Of a DNA stretch of 64,000 bases, positions 50,448 to 59,051 are shown one piece after another (positions within the stretch are counted from its first letter, which is position 1; each line of letters begins with the position of its first letter). Source of the DNA: Nocardioides carbamazepini (GTDB lineage: Bacteria; Actinomycetota; Actinomycetes; Propionibacteriales; Nocardioidaceae). Under the pieces are notes generated by a model. The model was given only the letters and a program-made list of their open reading frames with translations. It made no database searches and was not told where the DNA came from. The translations under genes and the position numbers were made by a program. The stretch lies in assembly GCF_024614185.1 (NCBI RefSeq), contig NZ_JAHTLF010000015.1, forward strand, positions 507,402 through 571,401. Direction: 5' to 3'.

Positions 50448-53400
50448 CGGTCTTCCAGATCGCCCTCGACATCGAGGTACGCCGCCTGCAGCGCAGCCAG
50501 CACCTCGGGATCCGGCGACTCCCACAGGCCGCGGTCCTTCGCCTCGTGCAGCCGCTCGACGATGCTGCGCAGCGCCCACGGGTTCGACCTCCGCAGGAAC
50601 TCCTGGTTGGTCTCGTCGAGCACGTAGGACTTCGCCAGCGACTCGTACATCCAGTCGTGCACGACGCCGGCGGTCGCGTCGAACCCGAACAGGTAGTCGA
50701 CGGTCGCGGCCAGCTCGAAGGCGCCCTTGTAGCCGTGGCGCTGCATGGCGCCGATCCAGCGTGGGTTGACCACGCGCGCCCGGAAGACCCGGTTGGTCTC
50801 CTCCTGCAGGGTGCGGGTGCGGACCGCGTCGGGCGAGGTCGAGTCGCCGACGTAGGCCTTGGGCGAGTCGCCGGTCAGCGCGCGGATCGTGGCGACCATG
50901 CCGCCGTGGTACTGGAAGTAGTCGTCACTGTCGGCGATGTCGTGCTCGCGGGTGTCGATGTTCTTGGCGGCGACCTTGATCCGCCGGTAGTTGGCGCGCA
51001 TGTCGTCGGAGGCGGGTACGCCGTCCAGGTCGCGCCCGTAGGCGAAGCCGCCCCACGCGGTGTAGACCTCGGCGAGGTCGGCGTCGTCGCGCCAGGACCC
51101 GGACTCGACCGCCTGCAGGATGCCGGCGCCGTAGGAGCCCGGCTTGGAGCCGAAGATCCGGGTGGTCGCGCGCCGCTCGTCACCGTGCTCGGCCACGTCG
51201 GCCTGCGCGTGCGCCCGTACGAAGTTCTGGTCGAGCGGCTCGTCGAGGGCGGCCACCAGCCGGACCGCGTCATCGAGCATCGTGACCACGTGCGGGAAGG
51301 CGTCCCGGAAGAAACCGGAGATCCGCACGGTGACGTCGATGCGCGGGCGGCCGAGCTCCTCCAGCGGGATGACGGTCAGCGTGTGCACCCGCTTGGACGC
51401 CTCGTCCCACTCGGGGCGGACGCCCAGCAGCGCGAGCACCTCGGCGATGTCGTCGCCGGACGTCCGCATGGCCGAGGTGCCCCAGACCGAGAGGCCGACC
51501 GACTCGGGGTAGCTCCCCTCCTCATCGACGTAGCGCGCCACCAGCGACTCCGCCATCGCCTGGCCGGTCTGCCAGGCGAGCCGGGACGGGACGGCGCGCG
51601 GGTCGACGGTGTAGAAGTTCCGCCCGGTCGGCAGCACGTTGACCAGCCCGCGCAACGGCGAGCCGGACGGGCCGGCGGGGACGTAGCCACCGGCCAGGGC
51701 GTGCAGCGTGTGGTCGAGCTCGTCGGTGGTCCGGGCCAGCCGCGGGACGACCTCGGTGGCCGCGAACGCCAGCACCCGTCGTACGTCGTCGGCCGGGTGG
51801 AGCTCGTCGACACGGGCCGGGTCCCAGCCCGACTTCTCCATGGCCTCCACGAGAGCACGAGCCTCGGCCTCGACCCGGTCGACCTCGACGGTCGGGGCGT
51901 CGGGCGCCAGTCCCAGGGCGGCTCGCAGGCCCGGTACGGCCTGCGCCCGTCCGCCCCAGACCTGCGCGGCGCGCAGGATGGCGAGGACCAGGTTGACCCG
52001 GCCCTCATCCTCCGGCGCCTGGCCGAGAACGTGCAGGCCGTCGCGGATCTGGACGTCCTTGATCTCGCAGAGCCAACCGTCGACGTGCAGCAGGAAGTCG
52101 TCGAAGTCGTCGTCCCCGGGCTTCTCGTCGAGGCCGAGGTCACGGTGCAGCTCGGCGGCGTGCATGAGCTGCCAGATCTCGCCACGGATCGCGGCCAGCT
52201 TGGCCGGATCCATCGCGGAGATCTTGTCGTACTCCTCCAGCAGCCCCTCGAGCCGCGCGATGTCGCCATAGCTCTCGGCGCGCGCCATCGGGGGGATGAG
52301 GTGGTCGATGATCGTCGCGTGGGCGCGGCGCTTGGCCTGCGCGCCCTCGCCGGGGTCGTTGACGAGGAACGGGTAGATCAGCGGCATGCTGCCGATCGCC
52401 GCGTCGGTGGCGCAGGACGCCGACAGCGCGGCGTTCTTGCCCGGCAGCCACTCCATCGAGCCGTGCTTGCCGAGGTGGACGACGGCGTGGGCTCCGAAGC
52501 CTCCCCTTTCAACAGCACTGCCCACCCAGCGGTACGCCGCCAGGTAATGGTGCGACGGCGCGAGGTCCGGGTCGTGGTAGATCGCGACCGGGTTCTCGCC
52601 GAAGCCGCGGGGCGGCTGGATCATCACCACGACGTTGCCGGCCTGCAGGGTGGCGAGCACGATCTCGTCGCTGTCGTTGACGAAGAGCGTGCCGGGCGAC
52701 TCGCCCCAGGCCTCGACCATGTCACCGCGCAGGTCGGCCGGCAGGTCCGCGGTCCAGGCGTCGTAGTCGGCCTTGCTGACCCGCACGTGCGCATCCGTGA
52801 GCTGCGCGGTCGTCAACCACTCCTCGTCCTGGCCGCCGGCGGCGATGAGCGCATGGATCAGCGTGTCCCCGGCGACCGTGTCGTCGTCGAGGTCGAGGAC
52901 GCCGAAGCCGTCGCCGACGTCGTAGCCCGCGTCGCGCAGCCGGCGCAGCATCCGCACCGCCGAGACCGGCGTGTCGAGACCGACGGCGTTGCCGATCCGG
53001 GAGTGCTTGGTCGGGTAGGCGCTCAGCATCAGCGCGATCCGCTTCTCGGCGTTGGGGATCTTCCGCAGCCGGGCGTAGTTGACCGCGAGCCCGGCGACGC
53101 GGGCCGCCCGCTCCGGGTCGGCGACGTACGACGGCAGGCCTGCGTCGTCCAGCTCCTTGAACGAGAACGGCGCCGTGCTGATCCGCCCGTCGAACTCGGG
53201 GATCGCGACCTGGTTGGCATAGTCGAGCGGCGTGACGCCGTCGTCGGAGGCCGCCCACTCGGCGCGGCTGCTGGTCAGGCACAGGCCCTGCAGGACGGGG
53301 ATGTCGAGGGCGGCGATCCGCTCCACGTCCCAGGTCTCGTCGTCCCCGCCGGCGCTCGCGGCGGCGGGGGTCGAGCCGCCCGCGGCGAGCACGGTCACGA

Positions 53401-54088
53401 CCAGCGCGTCGAGCTCGCCGAGCGCGGTGAACAGCTCGTCGGGCGCGGCGCGCAGCGAGCCCGCGAAGATCGGGACGCCGACCGCCTCGCCGGTGGCGTC
53501 GATCGCGTCGCAGAGCGCGTGCACGAAGGTGGTGTTCCCGCTGGCCTGGTGGGCCCGGTAGAAGAGCACTCCCACTCGAGCCCGTCGCGATACTCCCGGC
53601 TCACAAGCACCGTTCTCATCCGATGCCCGGTGCTTGTGGCCCGGGACTACCGCAGCGGGGCGCTCGACCAGCCCCCAGGCCGGGATCACCTCCGGCGCCT
53701 CGAAGCCCTCACCGGTGAGCAGCACCGTGTCGGAGAGGAAGGCGTGCAGCTGCGCGAGGTTCCGCGGGCCCCCCTCGGCCAGGTAGCGGTGTGCCTCGGC
53801 CGCGACCCCCACCGGAACGGTCGAGGTCTCCATCAGCTCCGCGCTGGGCGTCTGCTCGCCGCCGAGCACCACGAGCGGACGCCCGGTCCCCCGCAGCGCG
53901 GCCAGCTCGGCGTCGTACTGCTGGGGGGAGCCCAGGAGCCGGATCACCACGAGGTCGCTGGCGTCGGCGAGGCCGACGAGCGCGTCGAGCGCGGACCGGC
54001 TCGGGTTGGCCCAGCGATAGTCGGCGCCGCTCGCCCGCGCGGAGAGCAGGTCGGTGTCGGACGTGGACAGCAGTGCGATGCGCGCCAT
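50444..54088 (-). CDS. cobN: Cobaltochelatase subunit CobN
   Basis: 1214 residues, the large corrin-binding subunit that inserts Co(II) into hydrogenobyrinic acid a,c-diamide with the ChlI/ChlD-like ATPase encoded at 33.3 kb. Conserved blocks: VGVLFYRAHQ, PVSAVRMLRRL, VVHLGKHGSMEWLPGKNAAL, RNFYTVDPRAVPSR, VGLSVWGTSAMRTSGDD and RVVNPRWIGAMQRHGYKG. Residues about 145-167, just before VGVLFYRAHQ, are encoded by a 67-base imperfect palindrome and look inserted. ATG at 54088 has GAGGAGG eleven bases upstream; a TTG at 54097 is in frame. First gene of the riboswitch-3 operon. Confidence 0.97.
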   Translation of the reverse strand: MARIALLSTSDTDLLSARASGADYRWANPSRSALDALVGLADASDLVVIRLLGSPQQYDAELAALRGTGRPLVVLGGEQTPSAELMETSTVPVGVAAEAHRYLAEGGPRNLAQLHAFLSDTVLLTGEGFEAPEVIPAWGLVERPAAVVPGHKHRASDENGACEPGVSRRARVGVLFYRAHQASGNTTFVHALCDAIDATGEAVGVPIFAGSLRAAPDELFTALGELDALVVTVLAAGGSTPAAASAGGDDETWDVERIAALDIPVLQGLCLTSSRAEWAASDDGVTPLDYANQVAIPEFDGRISTAPFSFKELDDAGLPSYVADPERAARVAGLAVNYARLRKIPNAEKRIALMLSAYPTKHSRIGNAVGLDTPVSAVRMLRRLRDAGYDVGDGFGVLDLDDDTVAGDTLIHALIAAGGQDEEWLTTAQLTDAHVRVSKADYDAWTADLPADLRGDMVEAWGESPGTLFVNDSDEIVLATLQAGNVVVMIQPPRGFGENPVAIYHDPDLAPSHHYLAAYRWVGSAVERGGFGAHAVVHLGKHGSMEWLPGKNAALSASCATDAAIGSMPLIYPFLVNDPGEGAQAKRRAHATIIDHLIPPMARAESYGDIARLEGLLEEYDKISAMDPAKLAAIRGEIWQLMHAAELHRDLGLDEKPGDDDFDDFLLHVDGWLCEIKDVQIRDGLHVLGQAPEDEGRVNLVLAILRAAQVWGGRAQAVPGLRAALGLAPDAPTVEVDRVEAEARALVEAMEKSGWDPARVDELHPADDVRRVLAFAATEVVPRLARTTDELDHTLHALAGGYVPAGPSGSPLRGLVNVLPTGRNFYTVDPRAVPSRLAWQTGQAMAESLVARYVDEEGSYPESVGLSVWGTSAMRTSGDDIAEVLALLGVRPEWDEASKRVHTLTVIPLEELGRPRIDVTVRISGFFRDAFPHVVTMLDDAVRLVAALDEPLDQNFVRAHAQADVAEHGDERRATTRIFGSKPGSYGAGILQAVESGSWRDDADLAEVYTAWGGFAYGRDLDGVPASDDMRANYRRIKVAAKNIDTREHDIADSDDYFQYHGGMVATIRALTGDSPKAYVGDSTSPDAVRTRTLQEETNRVFRARVVNPRWIGAMQRHGYKGAFELAATVDYLFGFDATAGVVHDWMYESLAKSYVLDETNQEFLRRSNPWALRSIVERLHEAKDRGLWESPDPEVLAALQAAYLDVEGDLEDR
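53587..53653. repeat. 67-base imperfect palindrome D inside cobN
   Basis: Core arms CACAAGCACCG (53602-53612) and CGGTGCTTGTG (53628-53638) are exact; TCCCGG/CCGGGA and GCGATA/TACCGC extend the stem outward with few mismatches. It is read through in frame in the N-terminal region of CobN. Confidence 0.75.
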
Positions 54089-54114
54089 GACGCTCAAAGC
54101 CTCCTCGGGGTTCT

Positions 54115-54240
54115 CGCCCCGTCATCGGTAGGTGTCGTCCGCGGCCAGTGTCTGGCTCTCCCCGACCATCGAGATGGCGGGGATCACAGTGGCGGAACCG
54201 CCCCGGTCTCACACCGGGTTCCTGCACCGCGGACCTGTGG
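54115..54240 (-). promoter_or_regulatory. Cobalamin riboswitch 3 (before cobN)
   Basis: On the minus strand P1 GTCCGCGG pairs with CCGCGGAC (54227-54234 and 54137-54144). Core: GTGCAGGAACCCGGTGTGAG, GCGGTTCCGCCACTGTGA, and the B12 box GAGAGCCAGACACTGG. A downstream stem CGGGGCGAGAACCCCG sits before the GAGGAGG of cobN, a likely translation switch. Confidence 0.93.
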
Positions 54241-54246
54241 ACGCTC

Positions 54247-54256
54247 AGCCTACGGT
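54247..54256. promoter_or_regulatory. Overlapping divergent -10 boxes (cobN operon / 54263 gene)
   Basis: AGCCTACGGT holds TAGGCT for the minus strand (54247-54252), predicting a start at the riboswitch, and TACGGT for the plus strand (54251-54256), six bases before GTG 54263. The two boxes share TA. Confidence 0.55.
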
Positions 54257-54262
54257 GGTGTC

Positions 54263-54805
54263 GTGACTTCCCCGCAGGCGCCCGGCATCCAGGTGGCCGT
54301 GCACGGCCACCCGAACCTCGACACGCTCCTGCTGTGGCACCCCGCGGTCCGCACGGACGCCGACGCCGTCAGCGCGCTGGCGAGCCGGATCGCGACCCGC
54401 GGCGGGGTCCGGGTCGTCGTACCGACGTGGGAGGACGGACGCGACCTGCTCCGCTCGGTCCGCTACGCCCGGGGCTCGTCGGTGCACCCGCCGGACGCCC
54501 TCTCCGTCGTCGGGTACGGCGCCGCGGGGATCGCCGCGCTCAGCCTGGCCCGGCACCAGCGGCGCCTCGGCATCGGCCTGCGCCGCGTCACCTGCGTCGA
54601 CGGCGCCCCCGACCTGCTGGACCCGATCAGCGGACAGCCGCTCGAGCCGCCGGCGCCGAGCCCGGCGGGCACCGAGGTCGACATCGTCGAGACCGGCGAT
54701 CCCGGCTGGGCCCGCGCAACCGTCGATGCCTGGCAGTCCGCCGGCTGGGCGGCCTCCCTCGTCCCGGCCGATCAGTTCACCTGGCGGGTGAGCCCCTCCC
54801 AGTAG
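54263..54805 (+). CDS. Alpha/beta-hydrolase-like protein without the usual nucleophile
   Basis: 180 residues. VAVHGHPNLDTLLLWHP and VVGYGAAGIAALSLARH suggest an alpha/beta-hydrolase fold with the nucleophile-elbow pattern, but the elbow reads GYGAAG where a Ser, Cys or Asp is expected. So it may be a binding rather than catalytic protein; the fold call itself is inference. GTG at 54263 follows TACGGT by six bases (leaderless). It shares its promoter region with the cobN riboswitch operon and overlaps the convergent acyl-CoA ligase by 34 bases. Confidence 0.6.
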   Translation: MTSPQAPGIQVAVHGHPNLDTLLLWHPAVRTDADAVSALASRIATRGGVRVVVPTWEDGRDLLRSVRYARGSSVHPPDALSVVGYGAAGIAALSLARHQRRLGIGLRRVTCVDGAPDLLDPISGQPLEPPAPSPAGTEVDIVETGDPGWARATVDAWQSAGWAASLVPADQFTWRVSPSQ

Positions 54806-56325
54806 GGCGCGCGCAGCTTGAACTTCTGCAGCTTGCCGGTCGCCGTCCGGGCCAGCTCGTCGCGGAACTCGACCGAGGTCGGCGCCTTGTAGCCGGCCAG
54901 CCGGTCCTTGCACCAGCGGATCAGCTCGGCCTCCATCTCGGGCCCGGCGCTCGCGTCGGCGGAGAGCACGACGAGCGCCTTGATGGTCTCGCCCCACTTC
55001 TCGCTCGGCACGCCGATCACCGCGACCTCGGCCACGGCCGGGTGGGAGAACAGGGTGTCCTCGACCTCGATCGAGGTGACGTTCTCACCACCGGTGATGA
55101 TGACGTCCTTCTTGCGGTCGGCGATGGTGAGGTAGCCGTCGTCGCCCAGGTAGCCACCGTCGCCGGTGTGGAACCAGCCGTCGGCCAGCGCCGCGGCGGA
55201 CTCCTCGGGCTGCTCCCAGTAGCCCTCGAGGATCACGTTCGAGCGGGCGAGCACCTCGCCGGCGCCCTCCTCCGACTCGTCGATCGCCAGTCGGACGCCG
55301 ATCGCCGGGGCGCCCGCCCTCGTCAGCCGGGTGGCCCGCTCCTCGGCGGACAGGTCGTCCCACTCGGCGCGGGTGCGGTTGATCGTCAGCAGCGGTGAGG
55401 TCTCGGTGAGGCCGTAGATCTGGATGAACTCCCACCCCAGCTCCTCCTGCACGCGGATCACGGTCTTCGTCGGCGGCGGGGCACCGGCCATGATGATCCG
55501 TACCCGGTCGCGTCCGGGGATCTCGCCCTCCCAGGTCTGCGCCGCCTCCAGCACGGCCGCCGCGACGGCCGGCGCCGCGCACATCACGGTCACCCCGTGG
55601 TCGCGGACCCGGCGCAGGATCTCGGCACCGTCGACCTTGCGCAGGATGATGTGCCGCGCCCCGATGCCTGTCATCGCGAACGGCATCCCCCAGCCGTTGG
55701 CGTGGAACTGAGGGAGGGTGTGCAGGTAGACGTCCCGGTCGCTGATCCCCGCGTGCAGGCCGAAGGTCAGCGCGTTGACCCAGATGTTGCGGTGGGTGAT
55801 CTGCACCCCCTTGGGCCGCGCGGTCGTGCCCGAGGTGTAGTTGATGGTCGCGGTCGCGCTCTCGTCGTAGTCCCACGCCTTGGGCTCCACGCCCGGCGCT
55901 GCATAGAGCGCGTCGTCCTCGCCGAGGACGTACTTCTGCTCGCAGGTGACGCCCGCCAGCGATTCCTCCAGCTCGGGGTCGACATAGAGCACCCGGGCCC
56001 CGGAGTGCTCCACGATGTACTGCACCTCGTCGGGGCTGAGCCGGAAGTTCACCGGCACCAGCACCCGTCCCCAGCCGCTGACCCCGAAGAAGGACGTCAG
56101 CAGGCGACTGCTGTTGTGGCTGACGACGGCGACCCGGTCGCCGACGCCGATCCCCAGCTCGTCGAGCTTCGCCGCCTGGCGGCGGGCCAGCGCGCCGATC
56201 TGCGCGTAGGTGAGCTCGCCCTGGCTAGCCGCGGGCTGGGTCGGCTCGTCGACGACACCCACCCGCTCGCCGTACACCTGGACGGCCCGGTCGAGGAAGT
56301 CGTTGACGCTGAACGGGACGAACAC
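54772..56325 (-). CDS. AMP-dependent acyl-CoA synthetase/ligase
   Basis: 517 residues, ANL superfamily. The AMP-binding loop INYTSGTTARPKGVQITHRN, the A5 motif IYGLTETSP, A7 WFHTGDGGYL, A8 IADRKKDVIITGGENV and the C-terminal catalytic Lys in RTATGKLQKFKLR are all present. Activates a carboxylic (probably medium-chain fatty) acid to its CoA ester. GTG at 56325 with GGGAGG six bases before; longer frames have no ribosome site. TAGGGT at 56363-56368 may be its -10 box. Confidence 0.94.
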   Translation of the reverse strand: MFVPFSVNDFLDRAVQVYGERVGVVDEPTQPAASQGELTYAQIGALARRQAAKLDELGIGVGDRVAVVSHNSSRLLTSFFGVSGWGRVLVPVNFRLSPDEVQYIVEHSGARVLYVDPELEESLAGVTCEQKYVLGEDDALYAAPGVEPKAWDYDESATATINYTSGTTARPKGVQITHRNIWVNALTFGLHAGISDRDVYLHTLPQFHANGWGMPFAMTGIGARHIILRKVDGAEILRRVRDHGVTVMCAAPAVAAAVLEAAQTWEGEIPGRDRVRIIMAGAPPPTKTVIRVQEELGWEFIQIYGLTETSPLLTINRTRAEWDDLSAEERATRLTRAGAPAIGVRLAIDESEEGAGEVLARSNVILEGYWEQPEESAAALADGWFHTGDGGYLGDDGYLTIADRKKDVIITGGENVTSIEVEDTLFSHPAVAEVAVIGVPSEKWGETIKALVVLSADASAGPEMEAELIRWCKDRLAGYKAPTSVEFRDELARTATGKLQKFKLRAPYWEGLTRQVN

Positions 56326-56477
56326 GCGGGGCCTCCCAGGGCAGACGGATGTGACAGCCACCACCCTAGGCCCGCCGCCCCACCTCGCGCCCCCTCGAAA
56401 GGATGCATCCGCGTACCCGGCAGCGAGGACAGCCCGGCGAGCTCGATATCCGACACGCTCGGCCCATCGAAGACGAG

Positions 56478-56503
56478 ATGAGAGCACTCTCATGAGAGTC
56501 TCA
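56478..56503 (+). promoter_or_regulatory. Candidate response-regulator site (upstream of the two-component operon)
   Basis: ATGAGAGCACTCTCAT palindrome (56478-56493) and direct repeats TCTCA at 56488 and 56499, 11 bases apart, the spacing used by OmpR/PhoB-type regulators. The same pattern occurs at 60544-60580. Confidence 0.5.
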
Positions 56504-56537
56504 CCGGCGGCCCATCATCGGGCAGGATGGTGGCGTC

Positions 56538-56939
56538 ATGAGCCGTGTGGGAAAGGTGCTGCTTCCGGTCGCGGCACTGCTGGTGCTGGCCGGGTTCGTC
56601 GTCGCCGCGATGGTGCGCGCGGGGGCCGGCGAGCCCACCCCACGCACGCCGCTCGACCTCGGCTCCGTCCAGCCCACCGAGACCCCCGTCCCGGGCTCGT
56701 CCCCCACCTCACCCGCGAGCGAGCCCACCCCGCCGCGCACGGCGGTGATCACGCCGCAGCCCAAGATCGACGATGACGACGACGATGACGGTGACGACAA
56801 CCGGGGCCGGGGCGACGACCGGGGTGGGCGCGACGACCGGGGTGGGCGCGACGACCGCGACGACGGGCCCGACCCGCAGGACGACCAACCCGACGACGCG
56901 CCCGACGACGAGCCCGACGACGAGCCCGATGACGACTGA
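56538..56939 (+). CDS. Exported, highly acidic protein
   Basis: 133 residues. N-terminal hydrophobic segment (VLLPVAALLVLAGFVVAAMV) as signal or anchor, a Pro/Thr/Ser spacer, then from about residue 77 an Asp-dominated tail (runs of Asp, and DDRGG and DDEPD repeats). No fold is expected; such tails bind divalent cations. Its stop overlaps the histidine kinase start by 11 bases, so it belongs to the same operon and could be the ligand reservoir or accessory sensor of the kinase. AGGATGG precedes ATG 56538. Confidence 0.7.
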   Translation: MSRVGKVLLPVAALLVLAGFVVAAMVRAGAGEPTPRTPLDLGSVQPTETPVPGSSPTSPASEPTPPRTAVITPQPKIDDDDDDDGDDNRGRGDDRGGRDDRGGRDDRDDGPDPQDDQPDDAPDDEPDDEPDDD

Positions 56940-58389
56940 GCGGCGCCCGGACCGGGCCGGTCTGTCGGTCCGGACCCGGATCACCGCGGCCGTCGCGCTC
57001 CTCGTCACCGTCGCCCTCGCCGGTGCCGGGCTGATCGTCTACTGGGTCGAGAGCCGCGCGGTCACCGACGCCGTCCAGCGCGAGGTCGAGCAGGAGCTCG
57101 ACGAGTTCGTCGCGCTCCAGAAGACCGGCGACTTCACCTCGGTCCAGGACCTGCTGGAGGGATTCCTCAAGCGCAACGTGCCCGACGACGACGAGCTCCT
57201 CGTCGGCTGGATCGGCGACGGCAGGATCGTGCAGTTCCCCGAGGACGCCCTCGTCGACGACCCGCGCTTCCTCGACGCCGTGGCGCCCTTGGTGATCGAC
57301 GGCGGGACGACCCACCTGCAGACCGACCGCGGCGACGTACGCATCACCGCACAACCGGTGACCCAGGGCAGCCAACGCGGCGCCCTGCTCGTCGCCACCT
57401 TCCTCGCCGAGGACCGCGGCGAGCTGCTCCAGACGATGCGCACCTACGCCCTCGTCGCCGCCCTGTCCGCCGTGCTCGTCACCGGCACCGCGGCCTGGGT
57501 GTCCGGACGGCTGCTCCGTCCGCTGCGGTCGCTGCGCGTGGCCGCCGAGGCGACGAGTGCCACCGACCTGTCCCGACGGCTGCCCGAGCGCGGCAACGAC
57601 GACATCACGGCACTCACCCGCACCGTCAACGGCATGCTCGACCGGCTGGAGCACGCGTTCGCCGGGCAGCGTCAGTTCCTCGACGACGCCGGCCACGAGC
57701 TGCGGACCCCGCTCACCGTACTCCGCGGCCATCTCGAGCTCCTCGACGTCGGCAGCCCGCAGGAGGTCGCCGAGACGCGGACACTGCTGCTCGACGAGGT
57801 CGACCGGATGGCGCGGCTGGTCGGCGACCTGATCGTGCTGGCCAAGAGCGACCGGCCCGACTTCCTCTCCCCCGGGCCCACCGACCCGTCCGCCCTGCTT
57901 GCCGCGGTGCTCAGCAAGGCCAGCGCCCTCGGCCGGCGGGACTGGGTGCTGGAGGCGTCCCCCGGCCTGCCGACGGAGGTCGTGCTCGACGGGCAGCGGA
58001 TCACCCAGGCACTGCTCGCCCTGGCTGACAACGCGGTCAAGCACACCGCGCCGGGTGGTCGGATCGCGATCGGCGCGGCCGTTGTCGGCGCCACGCTGCG
58101 CTGCTGGGTCCACGACGACGGGGCCGGGGTCGCCCCGGAGGACCGTGAGCGGATCTTCGGCCGGTTCGGCCGGGCGGCCGTCCCCGCGGGCGACGAGGGG
58201 TTCGGACTCGGGTTGTCGATCGTCGGCGCCATCGCGCAGGCACACGGCGGGACGGCGTACGTCGACCCGCACCGGGCCGGTCCCGGAGCGCGGTTCGTCC
58301 TCGACGTACCCGCCGTCCTGCCGGTCGTCCCGCCCCCGGTCACGCCCGCCGTCGTCGAGCCGAAGGGAGCGTCATGGCCCACATCCTGA
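56929..58389 (+). CDS. Membrane sensor histidine kinase
   Basis: 486 residues. TM1 at about 18-38 and TM2 at about 172-190 enclose an extracytoplasmic sensor domain; HAMP follows (LLRPLRSLRVAAEA). H-box FLDDAGHELRTPL with phospho-His near 256, N-box ALADNAVKHT, G1 DDGAGVAP and G2 GFGLGLSIV are intact. Phosphorylates the response regulator encoded next (16-base overlap). The ATG at 56929 lies inside the end of the acidic-protein gene. The signal is unknown; metal ions are a guess from the acidic neighbour. Confidence 0.95.
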   Translation: MTTERRPDRAGLSVRTRITAAVALLVTVALAGAGLIVYWVESRAVTDAVQREVEQELDEFVALQKTGDFTSVQDLLEGFLKRNVPDDDELLVGWIGDGRIVQFPEDALVDDPRFLDAVAPLVIDGGTTHLQTDRGDVRITAQPVTQGSQRGALLVATFLAEDRGELLQTMRTYALVAALSAVLVTGTAAWVSGRLLRPLRSLRVAAEATSATDLSRRLPERGNDDITALTRTVNGMLDRLEHAFAGQRQFLDDAGHELRTPLTVLRGHLELLDVGSPQEVAETRTLLLDEVDRMARLVGDLIVLAKSDRPDFLSPGPTDPSALLAAVLSKASALGRRDWVLEASPGLPTEVVLDGQRITQALLALADNAVKHTAPGGRIAIGAAVVGATLRCWVHDDGAGVAPEDRERIFGRFGRAAVPAGDEGFGLGLSIVGAIAQAHGGTAYVDPHRAGPGARFVLDVPAVLPVVPPPVTPAVVEPKGASWPTS

Positions 58390-59051
58390 TCGTCGAGGAC
58401 GAGGAGCGGATCGCGTCCTTCGTCGCCAAGGGCCTGCGCGCCGAGGGACACCGCACCACGGTGGCCGCCGACGGGCCGGCCGGCCTCGACCACGCCCTCG
58501 CGGGCGACGTCGACCTGGTCGTGCTCGACATCGGCCTGCCCGGCATGGACGGCTTCGAGCTGCTCGACCAGCTGCGCTCGCAGGGCTCCCGGATCCCCGT
58601 CATCGTGCTCACCGCCCGCGACTCGGTGACCGACACCGTGACCGCGCTCGAAGGCGGCGCGGACGACTACATGCCCAAGCCGTTCCGGTTCGCCGAGCTC
58701 AACGCCCGGGTGCGGCTGCGCCTACGCCAAGCCACGCCGTCCACCACCACGACCAACGGCACCGGCGACCAGCTCTCCGCCGGCGGGATCGAGCTGGACC
58801 TGCGCACCCGCCGCGCGACCGTGTCGGGCACCGAGGTGGAGCTGTCCGCCCGCGAGTTCGCCCTCGCCGAGATCTTCCTGCGCAACGCCGGCCAGGTGCT
58901 GTCCCGCGAGCAGCTGCTCGACCACGTCTGGGGTCTGGACTTCGACCCCGGCTCCAACGTGGTCGACGTCTACGTCGGCTACCTGCGCCGCAAGCTCGGC
59001 TCCCGCTCCATCACCACCGTGCGCGGGATGGGCTACCGCTTCGACCGTTGA
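58374..59051 (+). CDS. OmpR/PhoB-family response regulator
   Basis: 225 residues. Receiver domain: acidic pair in VEDEERI, phospho-acceptor Asp in LVVLDIGLPGMDG (near residue 51), VLTARD and the Lys of YMPKPF. C-terminal winged helix: VELSAREFALAEIFLRNAG, VLSREQLLDHVWG, VVDVYVGYLRRKL and GMGYRF. Probably binds the YCTCA direct repeats found upstream of its own operon and at 60544-60580. The stop codon overlaps the first unit of a 22-base tandem repeat. Confidence 0.95.
   Translation: MAHILIVEDEERIASFVAKGLRAEGHRTTVAADGPAGLDHALAGDVDLVVLDIGLPGMDGFELLDQLRSQGSRIPVIVLTARDSVTDTVTALEGGADDYMPKPFRFAELNARVRLRLRQATPSTTTTNGTGDQLSAGGIELDLRTRRATVSGTEVELSAREFALAEIFLRNAGQVLSREQLLDHVWGLDFDPGSNVVDVYVGYLRRKLGSRSITTVRGMGYRFDR

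Noticed and set aside
19173..54088. Search for cobA (uroporphyrinogen-III methyltransferase) and CobS/CobT-type chelatase subunits
   Set aside because: None found; the methylases present match CobI, J, L, M and F, and the chelatase ATPase is of the ChlI/ChlD fusion type.
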